A DNA stretch of 64,000 nucleotides from Bradyrhizobium sp. (GCF_027307225.1 NZ_DAHUXJ010000015.1:124001-188000); one strand, 5' to 3'; numbered from the stretch's first letter, positions 34,201 to 42,163 are shown. Numbers and translations: made by a program. Notes: generated by a model from the sequence alone, not told the origin.

Positions 34201-35635
34201 TGTCGACCGTCCAGGAGCCGGCGAGAAATGCCGACTGCGCCTCGCCGGCGTAAATGATGCTCTCGAGTTGGGCGTCCGACAGAATGCCATCTGTGACGAC
34301 ATTGGCTGGCAGATGCGGTCGATAGGACGGCTTTGGCGGCGCGACGGAAGCCATGGCTGCCGACTGCACGAGTTTCGTGGGATGCGCCTGCGCACCGGGG
34401 ATGCGGATCGAATGCAGTGCGTAAGCCTCATAAAGCGCATCGGTGATCTTGCTGGCATCGGTGGGCATCCAGTCGACTGGCTCGTAGGCGACTTCCGTCG
34501 CTATGACATCGACGGCTGGCGCGACCGCTGCTGGCGAACGCTGGCTGACGTAAGCGCGGACCGTTCGGGGCGTTGGAATGCCAGCAATCGCTGGCACCGC
34601 CGCCGCCGGAGTGCCCGCGATCGGGCCACGCGGCGGCACGTGCTGCATCACCCAGCCGAGCAAGGTCGGCAGATCCGGAGCGATGCCGGGGGAAGCCGGA
34701 AATGACGCGACGTCGCTGGCCGGCACGCGATCGATCACGGTCAGGCGGGTGTCGACGGTCGTGCCGTGCTTGGCATAGATGGCGCCGTCAATCGCCGCCG
34801 AGAATACGACACGGCCCAGTTCCTGCAGCCGCACGAAGGCCTCGGTCCAGGCGGGATTGTCCGGGGCGACGTTGGCACCTGTGATGGTGACGAGCCGTCC
34901 GCCCTCGGGAAGACGGGCCAGCGCGGAGACAACGTGCCGTAACGCCGTGTCTCGCATCTGGCGATCGACATGAACCGCGGCTGAGAACGGCGGGTTCATC
35001 AGCGCGACACTCGGCACGATGCCGGCATCGAGGTGGTCGTTGATGTGCGCGGCGTTAAACCTGGTCGTCGAGACCGCGGGAAAAAGCTGCGCCAAGATGT
35101 CGGCACGGCTCTCGGCGAACTCGTTGAGAATGAGCGAGGCGCCGGCGAGTTCAGCGAGGACGGCAAGAAGGCCGGTGCCGGCCGACGGCTCCAGAACGAC
35201 GTCAGCAGGGGTGATCGCTGCAGCGATGCTGGCAACGTATGCCAGCCCAATCGGCGTGGAGAACTGCTGAAGGGATTCACTTTCCTCTGACCGCCGTGTC
35301 TGCGTCGGAAGAAGGCTTGCAATCCTCAGCAGCATCGGCAGCATGGCGGCCGGCGACGCCGCCTTGGCGCGCATGGCGGCGCCATACCGTCGAAGGAACA
35401 GCACGGTCGCCGCCTCGCAGGCGTCATAGGCCGTCTTCCAGTTCCAGGCGCCGGTCGCATCGGAGGCGGCAAACGCTGCCTCCATGGCGTTGCGGAGGAC
35501 AGCGGCGTCGATACGCCGACCTCGTTCAAGATCGGTGAAAAGCTGTCGCGCAGCCTTGATGACGCCGGAGACAACAATTGCGGTCGCACGGATCGGAAGC
35601 GGCACGGCGGAGCCGCCGACAAGAGATTCGGTCAT
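31280..35635 (-). CDS. Methyltransferase-Strawberry notch-like SF2 helicase (DarB-like antirestriction candidate)
   Basis: A 1451-aa polyvalent protein. Residues about 80-260 hold a methyltransferase-like part (VVLEPSAGTGLLAVLAEL, motif IV ALMNPPFSAAV). A Strawberry-notch helicase follows: Walker A LGDGTGAGKGRQVAGIL, Walker B VIIFDESHAMQNAVGG, VVYVSATGATTVHNLAYAQR, and motif VI GLGRTNRTNQAQPPLF. Phage P1 DarB and similar plasmid/ICE proteins share this pairing and counter restriction. The start at 35635 (MTESLVGGSAV) is the first methionine after a terminator-containing spacer; the open frame to 36241 is non-coding there. It heads an operon with the Toprim gene. Confidence 0.9.
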   Translation of the reverse strand: MTESLVGGSAVPLPIRATAIVVSGVIKAARQLFTDLERGRRIDAAVLRNAMEAAFAASDATGAWNWKTAYDACEAATVLFLRRYGAAMRAKAASPAAMLPMLLRIASLLPTQTRRSEESESLQQFSTPIGLAYVASIAAAITPADVVLEPSAGTGLLAVLAELAGASLILNEFAESRADILAQLFPAVSTTRFNAAHINDHLDAGIVPSVALMNPPFSAAVHVDRQMRDTALRHVVSALARLPEGGRLVTITGANVAPDNPAWTEAFVRLQELGRVVFSAAIDGAIYAKHGTTVDTRLTVIDRVPASDVASFPASPGIAPDLPTLLGWVMQHVPPRGPIAGTPAAAVPAIAGIPTPRTVRAYVSQRSPAAVAPAVDVIATEVAYEPVDWMPTDASKITDALYEAYALHSIRIPGAQAHPTKLVQSAAMASVAPPKPSYRPHLPANVVTDGILSDAQLESIIYAGEAQSAFLAGSWTVDTTFDVVAAAPDDAENAIRFRRGWFLGDGTGAGKGRQVAGILLDNWLKGRRRAVWISKSDKLIEDAQRDWAALGMERLLVTPLSRYRQGTPIRLSQGILFTTYATLRTDERGEKLSRVRQIVEWLGSDPGSQAGAGFDGVIIFDESHAMQNAVGGKGERGDQAASQQGRAGLRLQHALPNARVVYVSATGATTVHNLAYAQRLGLWGGEDFPFATRAEFVEAIEAGGVAAMEVLARDLKALGLYAARSLSYEGVEYELVEHRLTPEQIRIYDAYAGAFSIIHNNLDAAMRAANITGETGTLNAQAKSAARSAFESAKQRFFGHLLTSIKTPSLVRSIECDLDAGHAAVIQIVSTGEALMERRLAEIPTKDWGDVQVDITPREYVLDYLAHSFPVQLYEPFTDSEGNLCSRPVFRDGQPVESREAVARRDRLIEKLASLPPVPGALDQIVQRFGTDMVAEVTGRSRRVIRKRDRLLVENRAASANLAETSAFMDDVKRILVFSDAGGTGRSYHADLSAPNRRLRVHYLLEPGWKADAAIQGLGRTNRTNQAQPPLFRPVATDVKAEKRFLSTIARRLDTLGAITRGQRQTGGQGLFRPEDNLESHYARDALRQLYHLLVRSKVEGFSLETFEDSTGLKLTDTNGIKDELPPITTFLNRLLALTIDLQNVLFTVFEQLLTARIEGAIASGTYDAGLETLRAESFVVADRRVIYTHAGTGAETRLLTITERRRNRPVTLDEALDRLSGSGGVLLVNERSGRAAVQVPAPSFMLDDGEIERRVRLIRPMEHNSLPLKMMAESHWEEADRERFATAWQAELGEVPEFTDSTIHVVAGLLLPIWKRLPDESTRVYRLQTDAGERIIGRKVSPGWAAAALAGDAPALTPDAAFAALLEGRTVLELAEGLKLRRVRVMGVDRIELSGFADTMRDRLRAFGLFSEIISWKLRMFVPSDANGVGVLAKVFARYPVERVSEREAA

Positions 35636-35742
35636 GGCAGGATTTCTCGGGAGAGCGGAAGGGATCGAGCCGCCCGGCACTCTCCTGAAACCGCCGGCTC
35701 GAACCCTTCCCGGCCCGCCTCTCCCTCTTGAGCTCCGCCAAA

Positions 35743-35777
35743 AAAGAAAAGGGTCCGGCATGCAGCGCCGGACCCTT
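35743..35777 (-). terminator. Rho-independent terminator
   Basis: On the minus strand: AAGGGTCCGGC, 7-nt loop, GCCGGACCCTT (perfect 11-bp stem) then TTTCTTTTTT. It ends the transcript of the small genes at 35.8-37.1 kb and separates them from the helicase gene. Confidence 0.88.
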
Positions 35778-35801
35778 CGAGCGAATGATCCGAAGCGGCG
35801 A

Positions 35802-36221
35802 TCACTTGTTGGAGTCGAGCTCATCATTGAGCAGAACGAATGTGATGCCTTCGTCGACGGCGTAATTCTTGGCGAGGTTGATCGCCCAGCATCGCGCCTC
35901 CAACAGTTCGCCGTAGTAGGGTTCCCACTTATCGCCAACGCGCGCGCAGCCGTCCGCGACCAGGCGCGCCAGATCGGGATGATCGGCGATCTCTTCGCGC
36001 GCCTGTTCGAGGGCATCCTCAACGGTGAGGACAAGCAGCGGATGCCAGCCTGCCGGATATCGGCAATCGAGCATGATGCGCTGGGCCTCATCGGCCGAGA
36101 GGCGACCGGCCGCGTAGCGCCAGCCTCGTCGCCATCGTGAAAGACGATAGCAAGCGCGGTAGCAGCGAACGCGCGCCCGCGATCCGAGGATGCGAGCAAT
36201 GTGGCGAATAATGTCAAACAT
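35802..36221 (-). CDS. Conserved hypothetical ICE protein
   Basis: A 139-aa protein (MFDIIRHIARILGSRARVRC, later AVDEGITFVLLNDELDSNK) with a basic amphipathic N-terminus and an acidic C-terminal half. No known domain. I recall such genes next to Strawberry-notch helicase genes in alphaproteobacterial plasmids. The ATG at 36221 overlaps the end of the preceding gene by 8 bp. A strong terminator follows its stop. Confidence 0.65.
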   Translation of the reverse strand: MFDIIRHIARILGSRARVRCYRACYRLSRWRRGWRYAAGRLSADEAQRIMLDCRYPAGWHPLLVLTVEDALEQAREEIADHPDLARLVADGCARVGDKWEPYYGELLEARCWAINLAKNYAVDEGITFVLLNDELDSNK

Positions 36222-36585
36222 GGCAGACCTCGCGGATCCAATGCGCGAGCTCGTCGGGCCGGTTGAGCAAGTCGAGCGATGCGAAATTGTTCGGGCCGCC
36301 GACATAGTCCTTCCGGCCCTTGCAGGTCCGAAACAAAACGCCGCTGTGGTAACCCATCGCCGATTGGGAGACCTGCACGTAAAGATGATCGCCGTGGAGG
36401 GTAATTTCGCCGGACACGGCAATGCCGGCCTGGTTGGAGCGGAGGTCGTAGGCATCGGCCTTAAGACCCAGCGCTATGGCAATACGGCGGAGCTGAGATC
36501 TCGCACGGCTGTGGAAGAGGCGCTTGGCCTCAGTGTCGTAGGCGACTGACTTGCGAAAATCGAAGGCGTTGGATGTCCTGGACAT
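36214..36585 (-). CDS. Conserved hypothetical ICE protein
   Basis: A 123-aa protein starting MSRTSNAFDFRKSVAYDTEA with HGDHLYVQVSQSAMGYHSGV and GGPNNFASLDLLNRPDEL. It looks like a small soluble alpha/beta protein of unknown role, in the same operon as the next gene. The ATG at 36585 is preferred over 36639. Confidence 0.65.
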   Translation of the reverse strand: MSRTSNAFDFRKSVAYDTEAKRLFHSRARSQLRRIAIALGLKADAYDLRSNQAGIAVSGEITLHGDHLYVQVSQSAMGYHSGVLFRTCKGRKDYVGGPNNFASLDLLNRPDELAHWIREVCHV

Positions 36586-36683
36586 GTGGGAGGCTCCGAG
36601 AGCGAGCGAACCATCCCGGCGGCTCGCTCTCGCCGCCACCGGGCTCGCCCGCTTCCGGCCCGCCTCTTCCTCTCATCTCGGCT

Positions 36684-36896
36684 TCACGCCGCGGCCTTGA
36701 TGGCCCGCCACCAGACGATGCGCGCGTCGCGCGTGGCGTTGGCGAGCCGCAGCAAGAGATCGCCGCGACAGGCGGGCGGCCAGGGATCGCCGAAGGCGGC
36801 GAGCCGATCTCTGACGACGATCTGCAAGGCGGCGGCTGACAATTGGGATAGCGCGCTTAGGTCGACGTCAGACTGCTTGTGAGAAGAAGTCCTCAT
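36684..36896 (-). CDS. Small protein sharing a C-terminal module with the DUF4326 gene
   Basis: A 70-aa frame whose last 26 residues (GDLLLRLANATRDARIVWWR, then AIKAAA) nearly equal the end of the DUF4326 protein at 37467-37775. The first 40 residues differ. Its ATG overlaps the stop of the gene at 36893-37066 (ATGA), so it is probably translated. It may have arisen by partial duplication of the DUF4326 3' end. Confidence 0.55.
   Translation of the reverse strand: MRTSSHKQSDVDLSALSQLSAAALQIVVRDRLAAFGDPWPPACRGDLLLRLANATRDARIVWWRAIKAAA
36688..36774. repeat. 87-bp direct repeat, copy 1 (copy 2 at 37471-37557)
   Basis: About 90 percent identical over 87 bp to 37471-37557, with no gaps. The copies are 783 bp apart, an exact multiple of three, and both encode the C-terminus GDLLLRLANATRD in the same sense. 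Confidence 0.8.
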
Positions 36897-37066
36897 TCGG
36901 GCGGCTCCTTCTCGATGGCCATCGCGTCGAACTTTCGATCGATTGCCGCCTGCTCTGCGAGGAGCTTTTCGAGTTTCGCTCGAGCTGCCCGGCGTTCACT
37001 ACGTGTGAAGATGCAGGCCGTGAGCTCGGCGCGTAACTGTTGGATTTCGTCGTAGATGGTAAGCAT
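36893..37066 (-). CDS. Small conserved coiled-coil protein
   Basis: A 57-aa protein (MLTIYDEIQQLRAELTACIF) with a Glu/Lys-rich coiled coil. Small proteins of this type are frequent in this block of rhizobial elements. It overlaps the following small gene. Function unknown. Confidence 0.6.
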   Translation of the reverse strand: MLTIYDEIQQLRAELTACIFTRSERRAARAKLEKLLAEQAAIDRKFDAMAIEKEPPE

Positions 37067-37103
37067 GTGTCTCTCCTCTGTTTGAAGACGAGAGACGTGC
37101 ACG

Positions 37104-37224
37104 ATGCTGGACCAGATCGGGTCGAGGATCGCCGGAGGCGACCGGCGGAGCCGGCGAGTGGGGGAGCCAAAATGCGCAGCATTTTGGGGGTACCGCTCGT
37201 GCTCGAGGCGGTCTGGTCCAGCAT
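37104..37224. repeat. 121-bp palindromic spacer with 13-bp terminal inverted repeats
   Basis: ATGCTGGACCAGA (37104-37116) and TCTGGTCCAGCAT (37212-37224) are exact complements. Nested inside is CCAAAATGC-gca-GCATTTTGG (37167-37187), a perfect 9-bp hairpin, plus GC-rich arms. The rest of the 37067-37466 spacer has no gene that I can support. Confidence 0.75.
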
Positions 37225-37466
37225 GGTACGATGGGATATCTGAAGTAACTGACTTTCGGTTCCCACGGGCTCATGCATAAAGAACCAGGGGTAACATGGG
37301 TCGTCGCGATTGCGGCGCGGTGCACGGACGTGCTGGCTGCGATACTCCTTCTCTGCGGCGACAGCTAGCGCTGTGACCCCGTTTCGGCGGCGGCGGCGAC
37401 ACCTTCTGACTGGATGAAGGTCAGGGTTGCAGACATCGAGGCGTCAGGACTGAGCCCGTCTCGGTT

Positions 37467-37775
37467 TCATGCCGCGGCCTTGATGGCTCGCCACCACGCG
37501 ATGCGCTCGTCGCGCGTGGCGTTGGCGAGCCGCAGCAAGAGATCGCCATGGCAGGCGCGCGGTGAACAGAAACACACGAGATCGCGTCCGCGCAATTCGT
37601 CGAGCGCGCGCAGCAAGTGGTGCTGGTCGGCCAGCCACCGCTCGTACTTCGCGATGACGGCCACGCGGTCGCCGTCCTGGCCGATCCGGAACGGATTGCC
37701 CCATTGGCTGCCGCGACCGATGTAGATGGCGCCGGCCGGAACTCCCGCGTGATGCTTGTTCAGAACCTTGCACAT
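37467..37775 (-). CDS. DUF4326 family protein
   Basis: A 102-aa protein starting MCKVLNKHHAGVPAGAIYIG, then RGSQWGNPF and RDLVCFCSPRACHGDLL. These are the DUF4326 signatures, a family common in phages and plasmids and unproven in function. The conserved Cys/His at the C-terminal part suggests metal binding (inference). The 3' end is part of the 87-bp repeat. Confidence 0.85.
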   Translation of the reverse strand: MCKVLNKHHAGVPAGAIYIGRGSQWGNPFRIGQDGDRVAVIAKYERWLADQHHLLRALDELRGRDLVCFCSPRACHGDLLLRLANATRDERIAWWRAIKAAA

Positions 37776-38076
37776 CGCCCTTTGCCTCCTGATCCCTAGC
37801 GTTGCGGCGGACCGAGGGCGGGGCGTGGTTGAGCATCGGATGTCACGCGAGGCGCTTTTCGCCGAAGCGGGAACGGCTTGCCCGTTGACATCAGATGCGC
37901 CGCGCCCAGACAGGACGCGACGCAACGCGTATCGGGAGGCGAATAGGATGTGTGAGGTTCGGAATAAGTATCACGCGGGCGGCAGGTGGACGCCGTGTGT
38001 CGGGTCGCGGTGCATATTGTGCTGATCCGAAGATCCTGGCCGACAGCGAACTCCGCCCCGCTCGTCGTGGGAATGG
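37776..38076. other. Spacer with an inverted DUF4326 start fragment
   Basis: About 300 bp with no complete gene. At 37948-38025 on the plus strand a frame with a good ribosome site (GGGAGG) begins MCEVRNKYHAGG, resembling the start of the DUF4326 gene (MCKVLNKHHAGV), then loses similarity and stops. It is probably a broken inverted copy of the gene's 5' end. Confidence 0.55.
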
Positions 38077-38592
38077 TCAGCCATCGCTCCAAGGTACGAC
38101 CTGATCGATGAACTCCTCGAGAAGATCGGTGGTGGACTTGCCAAGGATGGCGTCGGCCGAGATCACGACGACGGCGCCACCGAAGCCATCGGCTCGCATG
38201 CGCGAACACGTGAAGGACGACACCACCGACACATATCTGAGCATCGGCGAACGCCGCACGATGTCTTGCAAGATGGACTCCCAGGAGGTCTCGCTGAAAT
38301 CGAGAGCCAAGGTCTCGTCCTGAAGCTCTTCGCCCTTCAGGCCGGCCAGCAGCTTCCTCGCAAAGACGTTGGCTGTACTATCTACATCCGGTTCGGACGC
38401 GGCGAGCGCGGCCTCGAGTGCCCCTCGCCCAATCGCTGTCATGTCGACCGGTGCGACCTCGGAGAAGAAATACCAACCTTCTCCGTCGCGCTGGCTGTCA
38501 AAGATGTGGGACAACAGCAGCCGTTCAAGCGGGGTCATGTCCGCTTCAGATATCGTCTGCTGAATCACGGTTGGGCTGTAGTAGTCGGCCAT
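38077..38592 (-). CDS. Conserved hypothetical ICE protein
   Basis: A 171-aa acidic protein starting MADYYSPTVIQQTISEADMT and containing PLERLLLSHIFDSQRDGEGW, later DLLEEFIDQVVPWSDG. No known catalytic motif. Long N-terminal extensions are not used, since the ATG at 38592 has a ribosome site. It sits among similar small genes of the early block. Confidence 0.7.
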   Translation of the reverse strand: MADYYSPTVIQQTISEADMTPLERLLLSHIFDSQRDGEGWYFFSEVAPVDMTAIGRGALEAALAASEPDVDSTANVFARKLLAGLKGEELQDETLALDFSETSWESILQDIVRRSPMLRYVSVVSSFTCSRMRADGFGGAVVVISADAILGKSTTDLLEEFIDQVVPWSDG

Positions 38593-38687
38593 GTCGGTTC
38601 TCCTGAACTGCGACGGCCCGACACTTCGTCGCAAAGTGCAGGGCCGGGATGAGATGAAATAAGAAAGAGCGTCCGACAACGAACGTG

Positions 38688-38882
38688 TCAGAGCCGCCAG
38701 ATCCGCACGATGGCTTGCTCCTGCCGGTGATAGTCGAGCATCTCGCGATAGAAGCGCTTGCGTGCGGCCCGACGCTTCGGATCGCGTCGCGCTTGCCGGG
38801 CGAGCTTGCGGGATGCCGCACGAATGACGGCCCGCCAACCGTCATGCACGGTAATGTCGAGGCGTAGATAGGTGCCATACAT
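38688..38882 (-). CDS. Small basic conserved protein
   Basis: A 64-aa, Arg-rich protein starting MYGTYLRLDITVHDGWRAVI with RQARRDPKRRAARKRFYREM. It is likely nucleic-acid binding by composition (inference). The next gene upstream ends just before its start, placing it in an operon with the DUF6915 gene. Confidence 0.65.
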   Translation of the reverse strand: MYGTYLRLDITVHDGWRAVIRAASRKLARQARRDPKRRAARKRFYREMLDYHRQEQAIVRIWRL

Positions 38883-38883
38883 G

Positions 38884-39264
38884 TCAGTCTCCTTCCGCAA
38901 CTGTGTTCGGCAAGAGCGGCGGTTCGATCTCGTCAGCGAGGCGCCGCGTGCGGGTCATCCAGGGTTCGGGACGGATGCACCTCACCCACTCGGCGAAGGA
39001 CGGGATGTATCCGAGATCCTCGATTACGTGCTGCTCACCGACCCAGCGCGTCGGAATCACGCGGCCGGAGGACAATGTGATGGTCGCACCGAAGATGGTC
39101 TCGGCCATGAAGATACCCTCGGCGTGATGGCGAAGCGCGCGGTGCCGGAAATCCGCGGTGATCTGCTTGCTGGCGTCGAACCAGTTATGGATCGCCAGGT
39201 AATCGTCGACCTTCCCGCCCCACTTCTTCATCGAGGAGAGCGAGTGATGATAGGGATGTGCCAT
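38884..39264 (-). CDS. DUF6915 family protein
   Basis: A 126-aa protein: MAHPYHHSLSSMKKWGGKVD, then YLAIHNWFDASKQITADFRH. The conserved HPYHH/WFD/H motifs suggest a metal site (inference). This family is typical of ICE and plasmid early genes; function unknown. The ATG at 39264 is used rather than 39279 because of the conserved N-terminus. Confidence 0.75.
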   Translation of the reverse strand: MAHPYHHSLSSMKKWGGKVDDYLAIHNWFDASKQITADFRHRALRHHAEGIFMAETIFGATITLSSGRVIPTRWVGEQHVIEDLGYIPSFAEWVRCIRPEPWMTRTRRLADEIEPPLLPNTVAEGD

Positions 39265-39275
39265 TGCTTCCTCCC

Positions 39276-39752
39276 TCAAAACACATACTGAGTGTATTCG
39301 GAGGTCTCGATCCGTTCATTGAAGTTGAGCGTGATCGTTCGCTCGCCGACGTCGAAGAGGAAGTCGCCGTAGGCCCCCTGGTTGTTCTCCCATCCGGAAT
39401 AGGTCTGTTCGAGGAGGTCGTGGACCAGCTTCTCAATCGCGTCCCTCACGGAAAGGGTTTGGCGCGTGACAATCTGGTTGCCCCATTCAACCCGTCCAAT
39501 CTCGACATGGATGCAATGGAAATCCGTATCACTCCCCTCTCCGTCCGCGACCGCGCCGTCGATCTGTCCCTCGTCGGCATAGCCGTTGAACGTGATCTCC
39601 ACGCTGTCGATACGCGCGGCGGCGAGGACGTCGAACAACGCGGACTTGTTTTCTGCAAGTACCGATCTGCAGAGTTTGACGAATTCCTGGTCTCGCGCGA
39701 GCCAGGAGGCAGAATCGAAACCCGATCCCGGCGTTGAGCTGTCGTCGGTCAT
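39276..39752 (-). CDS. DUF6878 family protein
   Basis: A 158-aa acidic protein with ALFDVLAAARIDSVEITFNG, YADEGQIDGA and LEQTYSGWENNQGAYGDFLF. It matches a family often found next to ParB-like genes in these elements. The ATG at 39752 lies behind a terminator, so it should have its own promoter. The function is unknown. Confidence 0.75.
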   Translation of the reverse strand: MTDDSSTPGSGFDSASWLARDQEFVKLCRSVLAENKSALFDVLAAARIDSVEITFNGYADEGQIDGAVADGEGSDTDFHCIHVEIGRVEWGNQIVTRQTLSVRDAIEKLVHDLLEQTYSGWENNQGAYGDFLFDVGERTITLNFNERIETSEYTQYVF

Positions 39753-39764
39753 GAGTGTGCTCCT

Positions 39765-39796
39765 GTAAAAAAGAAGCCTGGCGCGATGGCCGGGCG
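39765..39796 (-). terminator. Rho-independent terminator after the ParB-like gene
   Basis: On the minus strand, GCCCGGC, 6-nt loop, GCCAGGC (one mismatch) followed by TTCTTTTTT. It lies between the ParB-like gene and the DUF6878 gene. Confidence 0.75.
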
Positions 39797-39858
39797 TGAG
39801 AGATGAGAGGATGTGGCGAGAGGCTGCGGGGCGGCATCTGCCGCCCCGCAGGAGTGGG

Positions 39859-41997
39859 TCATTCGGCGGCGACGGCGTGTGTCGGCTCATTCTCGCCAGC
39901 GTCGTTCGCCTGTTCCTCGTCGCCGGACAGGAATTCCGGCAGCGGCTCTGACGAACCATCGTTGGCGTCCGACGGCGAAGCCAACTCGGCGAGCCGTAGC
40001 GGCTCGGGGAGCCAGCGGGTATCCGCGAGCAGACGCTCGGCTTCCTTGGCCATCTCGCTCTTCTTGAGGTGGTCGATGAGCTGCGCGGCTCCCTCGCCCT
40101 TGGCCTCGCGAACCGCTTCGAGGATCCGGCTCTTGGTGACGCGGCCGAGATAGTTGTCGACCGTCGGCCGCCAGCCAACCTCTGCCATGTCGAGATCGAC
40201 CGCACGCACCAGGCGATCCGCCTGGTCGAGGCGACGCTGCAGGCCATTGGCGGTCACGCCGGAGCCGCCATAGCGGTCGACCTTCTCGAACAGCGCGTTG
40301 AGGCCGAAGGACGCACAATGGGCGAGAAGCGCCAGCCGGCTGGCATCGTCGAGCGCGGCGAGCCGGTTCCACAACGCCTGTTCGTCGGTCGGCATGTCGG
40401 CCTGCCAAGCCGCGTGCCGATCCGCGATGGATTTGGCGTACGCACTTTCCTTCAGATCCGGCGTTTGACCGGGAAGCTGAACGTGGCGCACGCCGGCTTC
40501 AAGACATCCCGGCGTATAGGTCTGGTAGAAGGCGTCCACACAGAGCTTGTGCAGCAACGCTGTCATCGCGACCTGCGGATGGCACGCGACGGCATCGCGC
40601 AGTGCCAGCGTGCGATGCGCGGTCAGCTCCGTCACGAGCCGGTCGGGCAACGGCCGGATGGCATCGTCGTCTTCCTCCTCGACTGCGCCCGTCTGCCCCT
40701 CGACCGTGATCGTGGCGCGCTGGACCGGTGGCGCGCCACCGTCATCGCCATCGGAGCTGGACGTTGCTGGGCGCAGTTCAGGATCAGGCTCGGTCGTCGC
40801 TGCAACGAAGGCGGCTTCGTCCTCGCGACGAACATAGCCCCGCTCGACCTGCAAGCCGCCTTCGCCATCGATGCTGACGAAGGCGCCGGCATGGACGATC
40901 TCGGCAGGCTTGAAGACGTCCGGCCGATTAGCAAAGGCTTCGAGCGCTTCCTCGAGTTCGCCAAGACGAGCATCCACCTCGTCCGGCAATTCATCCGCGT
41001 CTTCATATTTGGCCTGAAGTGTGTCATACTCCGCCTGAAGGGCATCGAAGCTCGCCTGCTCCTCGGAGGTCAGATCAGGCGGCGTTCCCTCGAGCCGGCG
41101 GTGACCGTGATCATGGCCGTAGGGAAAGCTGGCGGCGACATCCAGCCACTTCCAGCCTTCGGCGGCTACGATTTCTGCTTCCGCCCGCAGCTTGTCGGCG
41201 ACAAGACGTTCGAGCAAAGCGACATCCTCGAGCCAGCCGCCGCCATCCTCCTCGAAGAGATCGCGCAGCACGTTGCCGCCGGCCGCCTCATAGGCTGCGA
41301 GACCGACAAAGCGCGCGCGCTTGTCGGAGGCCCGCACCGCGCGCTCGGTCAGAAGTCGCCTGATCTGGTACGGCTCGTCGTAGCCCGACTTGTTGACGCT
41401 CCCCCAGACCTGTTCCTGGCGGACATGATCGGCCGTAACGGTGAACGCCATCAGCTGGTCGAGCGACATGCCGTCGTCGGCATAGACGTCGAGCAGCCTC
41501 AGTGAGACGGCCGCGAGACGGAGCCGCTGCTTCACGACATTGACGGAGACGAAGAAGATGGCCGCGATCTCCTCCTCGGAACGGCCTTGCTCGCGCAACG
41601 TCTGAAATGCCCGAAACTGGTCGAGGGGATGGAGCGCGACGCGATGCACGTTTTCGGCAAGCGAGTCCTCCTCCGCGGTGATCTCGGTGCTGTCGCTGAC
41701 GATGCACGGAACCGGAGCGGTCTTCGCCAGACGCTTCTGCTTCACCAGAAGCTCAAGTGCGCGGTAGCGTCGGCCTCCGGCAGGCACTTCCCACATGCTG
41801 GTTTCCTGGCCATCGGCATCGAGAATGGCCCGAACATTGAGGCTCTGTAGTAGCTTCCGGTGTGCGATGTCCTCGGCGAGATCCTCGATCGAAATGCCGG
41901 CCTTGGTGCGGCGGACATTCGATTGCGAGAGCACCAGCTTGTTGAACGGAATATCGCGCGACGGCGATAGCTTGATCTTCTGAACGGCACTTGCCAT
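39859..41997 (-). CDS. ParB/RepB/Spo0J-type nuclease-domain protein
   Basis: A 712-aa protein. The N-terminal ParB/Srx fold (LSQSNVRRTKAGISIEDLAE, then VPAGGRRYRALELL and SLAENVHR) is followed by a KorB-like HTH region (RSEEEIAAIFFVSVNVVKQR). A long C-terminal part (about 300-712) with acidic and coiled segments follows, not found in chromosomal ParB. Such long ParB-like proteins sit beside DUF932 in plasmids and ICEs. It may act in maintenance or as a DNA-modifying/regulatory factor. No ParA is encoded nearby. Confidence 0.88.
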   Translation of the reverse strand: MASAVQKIKLSPSRDIPFNKLVLSQSNVRRTKAGISIEDLAEDIAHRKLLQSLNVRAILDADGQETSMWEVPAGGRRYRALELLVKQKRLAKTAPVPCIVSDSTEITAEEDSLAENVHRVALHPLDQFRAFQTLREQGRSEEEIAAIFFVSVNVVKQRLRLAAVSLRLLDVYADDGMSLDQLMAFTVTADHVRQEQVWGSVNKSGYDEPYQIRRLLTERAVRASDKRARFVGLAAYEAAGGNVLRDLFEEDGGGWLEDVALLERLVADKLRAEAEIVAAEGWKWLDVAASFPYGHDHGHRRLEGTPPDLTSEEQASFDALQAEYDTLQAKYEDADELPDEVDARLGELEEALEAFANRPDVFKPAEIVHAGAFVSIDGEGGLQVERGYVRREDEAAFVAATTEPDPELRPATSSSDGDDGGAPPVQRATITVEGQTGAVEEEDDDAIRPLPDRLVTELTAHRTLALRDAVACHPQVAMTALLHKLCVDAFYQTYTPGCLEAGVRHVQLPGQTPDLKESAYAKSIADRHAAWQADMPTDEQALWNRLAALDDASRLALLAHCASFGLNALFEKVDRYGGSGVTANGLQRRLDQADRLVRAVDLDMAEVGWRPTVDNYLGRVTKSRILEAVREAKGEGAAQLIDHLKKSEMAKEAERLLADTRWLPEPLRLAELASPSDANDGSSEPLPEFLSGDEEQANDAGENEPTHAVAAE

Positions 41998-42064
41998 GTC
42001 AGTTTCTCCAGAACGGCCGGCCGAAAGCCTTTCTCTCGACCTCCAAGCCGTTCACGGAGCGAAG

Positions 42065-42094
42065 CGCCGCCCTCTTACTCCAAGAGGGCAGCGC
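42065..42094. terminator. Stem-loop between DUF932 and ParB-like genes
   Basis: GCCCTCTT-actcc-AAGAGGGC (42069-42089) is a perfect 8-bp stem, extended by flanking GCGC/GCGC. It has no T-run, so it could be an attenuator or mRNA-processing hairpin between the two co-oriented genes. Confidence 0.5.
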
Positions 42095-42163
42095 CACAGG
42101 GGACGAACCGGGAGGCGTGAAGAAAGAAGCCAAGGCACGAAAGATCGTCCTGGCTTCGCGGGG

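Noticed and set aside
32360..34705. 781-aa open frame antisense to the large helicase gene
   Set aside because: It mirrors the strong SF2 helicase on the other strand, matches no family, and long antisense frames are expected at this GC content.
40069..41505. 478-aa open frame antisense to the ParB-like gene
   Set aside because: It lacks any domain, and the minus-strand gene in the same place has clear ParB motifs.
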